Assembly: GCA_022496205.1 (NCBI GenBank)
Contig: WTXD01000109.1
Coordinates: 1-53,225, forward strand
Direction: 5' to 3'
From: Gloeopeniophorella convolvens
Lineage: Eukaryota > Basidiomycota > Agaricomycetes > Russulales
DNA length: 53,225 nt
Positions 45,870 through 53,225 of the stretch are shown here, one piece after another. Below the pieces are notes generated by a model. That model did no database searches, was not told where the DNA came from, and worked only from the letters and a program-made list of their open reading frames with translations. Made by a program: the position numbers and the translations under genes. The first letter of the stretch is position 1. Every line of letters begins with the position of its first letter.

Positions 45870-46692
45870 TAGTTAGTACTTAGATGTGAATAAAAAGCGA
45901 TTTGTCATTGATATTACACAGTGTGAAAAGGTGTTGTCATCCCAATTACTCATTGTCAAAAAAGCGTTGTCATTCACACTACACATGCAATATAAAATAA
46001 TTTATTGTTATAACCCTAATCCTAACTTACTCGGAAGATCACCGGTGGCCGGCCGGAAACCGGCCCCGGAGGCGTGGGAACGATGTGGAAAGTACGCAAC
46101 TCGTTTTGCCCGCTCCCGGGCCGGCTGGCAGCAGCTGCTTCTATATTGGGTGAGCGCTGTCCGGGGCGTGACCGGAGAGCTTGCATCGTTCGAGCCCTTG
46201 ACCTGCTTGTAAACCTGCACGAGTGGAGATGACAGCGAGATGCAGAACTTGGATGCGGGCGGCACGGCAGGCGCGAGGGCAGGACGTAGCGTGAGACTTT
46301 TTCCTTCGGATTTGTTTTCTTGTTGTTTTCTGGCATGCAATTTCTCGCCGGCACCGTGAAGGAGGGTGCGAGCATACGGCTGGCCCGCACGATACAGGCA
46401 GCTCCTGGCCCGAATCTGCAAGGTATTGTGGTGCTAGCGATCTTACTCTTCCGCGGTCTGTTTGAGGCCCGCGATCAGTCGATGTACTCAGGATCAGTGC
46501 GTGTCCCAGAGATACGTGACAATGTCGGCCGCATTTATTATGAACCCTCCACACCACAAATCCTCCATTCAATCTGAATCGACGCCGGCAATGGATTGAA
46601 AGCATTCGGTACCGTAAGAGTAAGAGATACTATCACTGTGATATCTGTGTCAAATCATTGTGAGACTCCATTGACATCGTCAGAGCTAAACG
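45870..46692. other. Intergenic; AT-rich MULE 3' flank then FAD-oxidase repeat unit
   Basis: 45870-46010 is AT-rich and holds the TTGTCAT repeats. 46071-46093 is a 23 bp exact match to part of the endonuclease remnant of the retrotransposon (minus strand, about 42951-42973). From about 46100 the sequence is the 3' flank of the tandem FAD-oxidase unit, recurring near 49480. No gene is seen. Confidence 0.5.
45886..45990 (+). repeat. Three imperfect direct repeats after the transposase gene
   Basis: Units with the core A(4-6)GCG or AAAAGG-TG followed by TTGTCAT occur at about 45894, 45926 and 45958, spaced about 32 bp. A related GCTTTTGTCATT lies on the other side of the gene near 43036. They could be subterminal transposase-binding repeats. 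No inverted terminal repeat goes with them. Confidence 0.35.
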
Positions 46693-48616
46693 TTAAACCT
46701 TGAAGCCACCAGCGAGACCCATCACATCCTCTGAATCAATTTCCTTCTTTATCGCCCGCAGCCGTGGCAGGTTCTCCCCGTAGAGAAGCTCGACCGGCGT
46801 ATCGAAAAGCGCATAATTGATATACGGCGATGCGTCAGACACATTCTGCCCTTCTGCAAGCGCCGCAGCGTGAATGGTGTCGGTGCTCTCGCGCAATGAC
46901 TGCGCCATTGTATTGTCGAGCGAGGCGTTGGACCATAGATATTCAATCGCGCTTGGGAACAGAGCAAATGAACGATCTGGAGGGAACGCAGAGTCAGACC
47001 CGTGAGAGAAGACCCCGCTGTTGAAAGGTTCCATGGCAATTCCGACTGATACATTTGCATCGAGTGGCGTGAGCTTGTTTCCCCAGAACTGAAACAGGTC
47101 ATATCAAGACTGATAGCATAGACGCACTACCACTCACCAGAGTCTCATTTGCAAGAACGTCGAGAATGGCGGGCGTGTATTGGGTGAGTGAGACACCGCT
47201 GTAGAAACCACTGCGCACGCGGTCAGGATAATTGGAGCACTCATGGCAAGGGGTACCAACTGACCGAAGGCCAGGTGCAGGGTTTGTGGAATTTCCGCTC
47301 AAGACAAAGTCGGCAAACGATCTGGTGGAGACGTCGCTCGACACAGTTGGGATGGATAGCAAGTTATCGAAGAGGCCTGCAGGCGGCGTGGGCGCGTCGT
47401 AGAAAACGAGGGCAATAGGTGAAACCTGTCAACCGATAAGTCCAGCTATTTGTTGGTCATCCCAGAGTAGAAAGACGGACTGCTCCAGATGCGTAAGCGA
47501 ATTCACCAACAAGTGCAGCTTTCGTATCATTATTCTGCGCAACCTTGGAAAATGCTTGATTGAACGCGTCGAGTTTGTCGGGGCTATAGATAAGAGTGCC
47601 CGCCTGTGGATTGACAATCAGTCGTCTAGCTCATCCACGCGATATGATGACGGACCCAAACTTGGCCCTGTGGGTAGGATTTCAGGGTGAATTTAGTGAC
47701 AATTCCCTTTGGAGCGGTGAGCCTTGAACCCAAACACACTGTATCAACTACATACAAAGTTATTCATTCCTCCCTTCAAGATACGTCAGCGTCACGGTTC
47801 CCAGAGATCACGATGACTCACTCTCAACGCGAACCAGAGATCCTCATCCTCAGAAGTCACAGTGGTGAACGTCCCATTGGGCAGAACAACCTCGATCCCC
47901 ACTATATTATCTATCCCGAGACCGAACTGCGAACTCTTGTACGAGTAGCCTGGACACATCGATCATTGGAACCGGGAGGGAAGAGATAAAACTTACCAGC
48001 GCCGAGAAGTAGGCCTCCGACGCCAACACCTGGGATCCGGCCTCCGATGACAACTACCCCAGCTGACTCGAGTGCGGCGTAAACTTCATCCCACGTAAGA
48101 CCAGGCCCGACTTCAACGGTACCGGCAGTAGAGTTGACCGTGATATTGCGGAAGCGAGCCATCGATATCTGAACGCCCGAGGTGGACGAGAATCTTGGAT
48201 TCGATGCGTGGCCTCCACTCTTGACAGCAAAAGGGGTGCGCGTCGAGTTTATGATGCGCAGCTGTAGTATACTCTGGTGAGCAATAGCCGATACATGCAT
48301 TCGATGACTTACGATTGCGCCTATATCTTGCGCCGAACCAGGCTCGACGGAGCACGTCGAAGCAGCAGAGCTTGAGGCGAATGCATGAGCATTGTCAGCA
48401 GTATACCCCGGAGATGCTTTCGCCTTGCGTAAGCATGATATGCGGGGCCAACGAGGAAGGATAAATACGAGGGAAGAACACCTCCGACGCGTTGGAGATC
48501 GTCGCAGCAATTTGCTTGCAAGTGGCATCGATGTCACCATTCGCAGGTGTAGTGACTTGCCCGCGAACGATGGAGGAGAACGAGAGAGCGTAGGTGAGGA
48601 GTGCTAACGAAAGCAT
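46693..48616 (-). CDS. Secreted FAD-linked oxidase, BBE / 6-hydroxynicotine oxidase type (488 aa)
   Basis: Ten exons: 48469-48616, 48313-48416, 47997-48261, 47822-47949, 47756-47773, 47656-47706, 47481-47603, 47265-47425, 47138-47210, 46693-47088; in phase, 488 residues. Exon 5 is only 18 nt (Gly-Gly-Met-Asn-Asn-Phe). A signal peptide (about 1-20) precedes the PCMH FAD-binding domain: DNAHAFASSS, VKSGGHASNP with His102 for the covalent FAD bond, VGPGLTWDEVY, GGRIPGVGVGGLLLGAGYSY, and FGIVTKFTLKSYP. The C-terminal BBE motif is YINYALFDTP. Several N-x-S/T sites suggest glycosylation. The family oxidises alcohols, sugars or secondary metabolites, reducing O2 to H2O2; the substrate is unknown. 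No break seen. TATA box at 48660. Confidence 0.87.
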
Positions 48617-50204
48617 AGCTGGGCCGTCGTCTTGACAAGTGAACTGCAGGCTTGGCTAGCTTTTTATACCGGGTAGACGAAGTTCCGCTGATGCGACCCA
48701 TGATGACGAAAGTGCATGAAACGAGGATACCCGACTGGGTTCGTAACGTGCAGGTGTCATGAGCAGACGCGCCCATATTCATTTTCCGCAAAGACTGGGT
48801 GAGCATGGGGACGTTGAGCAGTAGAGCCGGGGGTTAACATTGCCGGTCGAATGAGTAACAATCTCCCCGATATTAGGTGATGCAAGGCGCCATGAGTGGT
48901 GACTGCGCATACCCTAAGGACATAGAATGCCGCCGAGGCGTCAAAGGGTGAGCACTTCAACAGGAGTTGAGAAATTGTTTGCTCTTTTAGAAACAAGCGA
49001 ACGCACCGCAAATAGCCAATATCGTCAGAACGTGGCGGCCGATTACGGCGAGTACTGCGGAGTGTTTTGGTGCGTTCGATCATGAAGATACTTACGGCAC
49101 CCAAACCGGCATTCCCTGGTCACACTCAACTCCCTTCGGTGGAGAAATCGGAGGAAAGATATAGTAGCAGCGAAAATGAGGGCATCCAGCTGATAGAACC
49201 GCTTTTTCTAATCATCCGTCCGAGTCAGCAAATCGACCGAATTTCATAGAATGATGAGTAGCGATGAACAACGGTTCTTACATAGACGCCAGTTCATGCT
49301 TGTCTACAATGGAGTAAGTACGCTAGAGAAGATTGTCGCGAACCGGCTGAGTCAAGATTAGCGCCGCTATGAGGCGCGCGCCGGCGGCAAAATTGGTGAC
49401 TTCAGGTGGCCTTAGCCCATTGGTCCGCCTGGGCCCTGGGTAACCTGGAGGACTCCGAATCGCACTCGCAGTGCCGCCGGCTCGCGGGCTGGCAGCGGCT
49501 GCTTCTAAGTATATTGGGTAAGCGCAGTCCGGCGGCGTGCGCAGCCTTGACCTGCTTGTAAATCTACACAAGTGGAGATGGCAGGGGATGATCAGTGCTT
49601 GTAATGCCTACAGGGCTTGCCATGCCTTAACTGCGCAGGAACTCATCCTATTGATGTTCTGCACGCTAAGGTGTAGTCGACAAGACAAGGGCTGAGGAAC
49701 CTCGTCTAGGAGGATCCTTGGCCAAAAGATGCGCTAGGCTTAGTAATAACTATATATGTCTTACATAATACAGTCCCACAGGGCGGGCTGGGCGTGGCAG
49801 TAGTAGCAGTGCATGGGCCAGGGGCAGTGCACGGTGGGACGGTGGTAACGGGTGGGGCCGGGGAGGTGCAGAGGCAAGCAACAAGCATGCTGCACAGCGG
49901 GAAGCGGGGGACAAAGGATGGCGGAGGATGGCGGGCGAGATGCGGGCGGGTAGGGCGTAGCGTACCTCAATTGGTGGGACTTTTGGCAGCTCGCGCAGCC
50001 TCGCGGCCTGGCAGGGCGCGACTTTCTCTTCAGATAGAAGATAGTAGATGGTCCACCAGCGAGACTGACCGGAGCGTTTTTGAGATTCCACGCCACGAAT
50101 CCTCCATTTCCGAATCGACGCACAATGGATTCAGTACCGTGAGAGATACTATCAATATTACTATGACAAGCGTGTCAAGCAATCACGAGACTCCAATGTC
50201 GGAG
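48617..50204. other. Intergenic, duplicated upstream and downstream flanks
   Basis: Promoter of the first oxidase, then its upstream flank (recurring at 52135-53175), then the 3' flank of the second copy. No gene is seen. CCTGGGTAACC(T)GGAGGACTC near 49433 resembles the endonuclease remnant of the retrotransposon (about 42899-42919, minus strand). Confidence 0.5.
48660..48668 (-). promoter_or_regulatory. TATA box for the FAD oxidase
   Basis: TATAAAAAG on the minus strand about 45 bp before the ATG at 48616; the tandem copy has TATAAAAGG at the matching place. Confidence 0.5.
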
Positions 50205-52134
50205 CTAAACTTTGAAACCACCAGCGAGACCCATCACATCCTCTGGGTCAGTTTGTTTTTTTATCGCGCGCAGCCGCGGCAGGTTCGCCCCATACAGAAG
50301 CTCGACCGGTGTATCGAAAAGCGCATAATTGATATACGGCGCTGCATCAGCCACGTTCTGTCCCTCTGCAAGCGCCGCAGCGTGAACCCGCGTCGGAGCT
50401 CTCGCGCAATGACTGCGTCATGGTGTTGTCGAGCGAGGCGCTGGACCATACATACTCAAACAAGCCCGGGAACAGAACGTGAGAGCGGTCTGGAGGGAAC
50501 GCAGAGCCGGACCCATGAGAGAACACCCCGCTGTTGAATGGTTCCATGGCAGCATTGACTTGTACATTCGCATCGAGCGGTGTGAGCTTGTTTCCCCAGA
50601 ACTGAAACAGGTCGTATCATAATTCATGGCATAGGCGCATTGTCACTCACCAGAGTCTGATTTTCGAGAACATTGAGAATGGCGGGCGTGTACTGGGTGA
50701 CTGGGATACCGTTGTACGAACCACTGCGCACACAATGATCAGGGAAAATGGAACACTCATGGCAAGAAATACTGACTAACCGAAGGCTAGGAGGAGGGTT
50801 TGTGGAGTTCGTGCTCAAGACAAAGTCTGCAAACGATCTGGTGGAGACGTCGTTCGACACCGCTGGAATAGCTAGTAAGTCATCGAAGAGGCCTGCAGGG
50901 GGTGTGGCGCGTCGTAGAAAACGACGACACCAGGCGAAACCTGTCAACCAATAAGTCCGGCTATTCATTGGCCACTCTAGAATGAAAGACGGACCGCTCC
51001 AGATGCGTAAGTCAATTCGCCAACAGCCGCGGCTTTCGTGTCGTTGTTCCGCGTGAACTTGGAAAATGCTTGGTTGAATGTGTCGAGTTGGTCAGGGCTA
51101 TAGAGAAGAGTACCCCCCTGTCGATTCGCAATCAGTCATGTAGCTCCTCCACGTGACATGACAACAAACCCAAATTTGGCCCTGTGGGTGAGACTTCAGG
51201 GTGAATTTGGTGACGATGCCCTTCCAAGAGATGAGCCTCGAATCTAAACACACTGCATCAACTACATACAAAGTTGTTCATTCCTCCCTTGAACAATTAT
51301 CAGCATCACGGTCTCCACAGATCACGACGACTCACTCTCAACGCGAACCAGAGATCCTCATCCTCAGAAGTCACAGTCGTGAACGTCCCATTGGGTAGAA
51401 CGACCTCGATTCCCACGATATTGTCTGTCCCGAGACCGAACTGCGAACTTATGTACGAGTAGCCTAGAACCATCGATCATTGGAACTGGAGAAATTCCGA
51501 AAATATGAAAACGCACCAGCGCCGAGTAGTAAGCCTCCGACGCCAACACTGGGGATTCGACCCCCGACGACAGTTACGCCGGTGGATTCGAGCGCAGTGT
51601 AAACTTCATCCCATGTAAGGCCAGGCCCGAGCTCAACAGTACCGGCGTTGGAGTTGACGGTGATGTTGCGGAATCGAGCCATCGATATCTGGACGCCTGC
51701 GGTGGACGAGAATCCTGGATTCGATGCGTGACCTCCACTCTTGACGGCAAAAGGGGTACGCGTCGAGCCTATGATGCGCAGCTGTAGTATATTCTGGTGA
51801 GCAACAGTCGATACATGCATTCTATGACTTACGATTGCGCCTATATCCTGTTCCGAACCAGGTTCGATGGAGCACGCTGAAGCAGCAGAATTTGAAGAGA
51901 ATGCATGAGTATTGTCGACAGTATACTCCGTGGATGCTTCGCCTCTGCGTAAGCATGATCCATAGACAACAAAGCAAGATACGTACGAGGAAAGAAGACC
52001 TCCGATGCGTGAGAAATTGTCGCTGCAATGCGCTTGCAAGTACCCTCGAAGTCGATCTTTGGGGGTGCGGGGGCCGCCCCGCGAGCAGCGGAGGAGAATG
52101 AAAGGGCGTAGATGAGGAACGCTAATGAAAGCAT
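50205..52134 (-). pseudogene. FAD-linked oxidase, tandem copy with two opposite 1-nt frameshifts
   Basis: Ten exons matching the intact copy: 51987-52134, 51833-51936, 51517-51781, 51336-51463, 51270-51287, 51170-51220, 50995-51117, 50781-50940, 50651-50723, 50205-50601. Exon lengths are identical except exon 8 (160 instead of 161 nt) and exon 10 (397 instead of 396). The missing base is at about 50906, in TGTGGCGCG where the sister has CGTGGGCGCG; it leads to a TAG at 50872-50874. The extra base is near 50386-50390. Signal peptide, covalent-FAD His (VKSGGH) and the 18-nt exon are conserved, and the C-terminal YINYALFDTP is present but out of frame. Without the first shift the protein would be about 488 residues. 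Real decay or base-calling errors cannot be told apart here. Confidence 0.8.
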
Positions 52135-53225
52135 GACTGGGCCGTCATCCTGACAGGTGCACCGCAAGCCATGCTAGCCTTTTATACCGCGCGGGTGATG
52201 TTCCACCAAGTGTCTTCCATTATGACGAAAGTGCATGGCACGGGGTTGCTCTACTGTGTTCGTGACGTGCAGCTCTCACGAGCGACTCTACGCCCACGTT
52301 CGTTTCCCGCAAAGATGTGTGCGCTCCGCGCACTTGATGTGCAGCGCGGGGTTCTGTGGGTCTGGCCATCGGATGACCGTGTTTCTATTATGGTCTTGCC
52401 TTGGCATGCTCCACGTGCGATGGTGAGCATGGGGAGGTCGAGCAGTGGAGCCGAAGGTCAGGGTTGCCGGTCAAATGGGTTGGAATGTCTCCAATAGTAG
52501 GTGACGCAGGACCCCATCGATGGGGACTACCCCAATGCTCGGAAGGGACATATTTAACTTGACGCCGCCGGGGCGTCAAGGGTGGACGCTACAGCGGGAA
52601 TTGAGAAATCACTTTGCTCCTCCAGAAACAAGCAAACGCACCGTGAGTGTCCAATATCTGTAGTGAGAACGCGGCGACTGACTCAGGTGAGCCCTGCGGG
52701 ATATTTTGATGTATTGAGGCATGCTGTAACTTGTCACCGGTCACCCAAACCGGCGATGGCTGGTCACGCGCAGTTCCCCTCAGCGGAGAAATCGACATTG
52801 GGTAGATCAAGAGGCGAGAATAAGGGCATCCAGCCGACCTAGAGCCACTTTGTTTAACTACACGTCCGAGTCAGCCTATCGACCGAACCCCATGAAGCGA
52901 TGTGGTAGCAATGAACAAAGGTTCTTACATAGACGCCAGTTCACACTCGTCTTCAATGGAGTACGCTCTGCTCGAGAAGACTATCGCGAACCAGCTGAGT
53001 CAGGCGAAGGTGGGAAGCTGGTATGATCGATGCCGCCTGTAGGTAACGTCGCAGGTGAGTGTCGAGTTGATGGATGAGCGCCGCTCGGCGCTCCAAGGCA
53101 GCGCGCGCTGGCGGCGATTGGTGACCTTAGCCTAGTGATCCGTAACCCGGAGGGCTCCGAAACGCGCTCACAGTTTCGCCGGATCCGAGTCAAGCGAAGG
53201 TAGGAAGCAGGTATGATTAGCGCCG
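52135..53225. other. Upstream flank of the second FAD oxidase, to window end
   Basis: Homologous to 48617-49480. It contains the TATA box and the internal repeat near 53003/53189. No gene is seen. Confidence 0.55.
52178..52186 (-). promoter_or_regulatory. TATA box for the second FAD oxidase copy
   Basis: TATAAAAGG on the minus strand about 45 bp before the ATG at 52134, at the same place as in the intact copy. Confidence 0.5.

Larger units (their letters stand above)
46100..49480 (-). repeat. Tandem duplication unit 1 (FAD oxidase plus flanks, about 3.4 kb)
   Basis: The block GGCTGGCAGCAGCTGCTTCT ... TTGACCTGCTTGTAAA near 46127-46215 recurs near 49487-49562, and the sequence upstream of the first oxidase (about 49260-49480) recurs at 52910-53175. 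Between them lies one oxidase gene with its promoter. Boundaries approximate. Confidence 0.7.
49480..53225 (-). repeat. Tandem duplication unit 2 (FAD oxidase pseudogene plus flanks)
   Basis: Direct repeat of 46100-49480, diverged by substitutions and indels. A short internal repeat AAGCGAAGGTAGGAAGCAGG near 53189 repeats 53003-53022, so another unit may begin at or beyond the window end. Confidence 0.65.

Noticed and set aside
46013..46025. Telomere-like CCCTAATCCTAA
   Set aside because: Only about one and a half units, inside a gene-containing contig; too short to be an interstitial telomere.
1..53225. CRISPR arrays, bacterial operons or riboswitches
   Set aside because: The sequence is eukaryotic with spliced genes; no spaced identical repeats of CRISPR type are seen.

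Overview
The window looks like nuclear DNA of a filamentous basidiomycete, most likely an Agaricomycete. Genes are split by many 48-60 bp GT-AG introns, intergenic DNA is short, F-box-like genes are numerous, and both a fungal RT/RNase H non-LTR element and a SWIM-type Mutator-like transposase are present. I cannot name the species. There is no prokaryotic organisation; apparent long antisense frames are shadows. All exon structures below were read by eye from splice signals, phase continuity and comparison between paralogues inside the window.

Layout. 1-421: tail of a KOW-domain (Spt5-like) gene cut by the window edge. 1004-2552 (-): F-box gene, part of a ~2.2 kb segment that recurs inverted at 28256-30535. 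4283-5659 (+): secreted proline-rich protein with arginine-terminated ~18-residue tandem repeats and several dibasic sites. 6086-8031 (-): eight-exon MFS drug/H+ antiporter-type transporter. 9615-11178 (-): FMN-dependent alpha-hydroxy acid oxidase. 12705-20841 (-): three tandem alpha/beta hydrolase paralogues with identical intron positions. 22431-26649 (+): two tandem F-box-like genes. 26861-28202: degenerate Tc1/mariner-like element. 28704-30250 (+): inverted F-box copy killed by one nonsense codon, with a 71 bp hairpin MITE behind it. 31098-31448 (+): truncated F-box relic. 32174-33562 (+): seven-exon NAD-dependent formate dehydrogenase. 34653-36197 and 37572-39158 (+): two more F-box genes, the second frameshifted. 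39251-~43010 (-): 5'-truncated non-LTR retrotransposon with a poly(A) tail. 43188-45869 (+): apparently intact MULE transposase. 46693-48616 and 50205-52134 (-): tandem FAD-linked (BBE-type) secreted oxidases, the second carrying two opposite 1-nt frameshifts.

How it fits together. Formate dehydrogenase is the clearest housekeeping or wood-decay-related gene (formate from oxalate decarboxylation to CO2 plus NADH). The FMN oxidase, transporter, hydrolases and FAD oxidases are accessory metabolic genes; nothing proves that they form one pathway. The rest is a birth-and-death landscape: six F-box/F-box-like loci with the conserved short first exon, plus one relic, with inverted, tandem and decayed copies next to transposable elements. 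The most unusual items are the repeat-bearing secreted protein, the hairpin MITE with its empty site preserved in the other copy, and the paralogues with altered catalytic residues.
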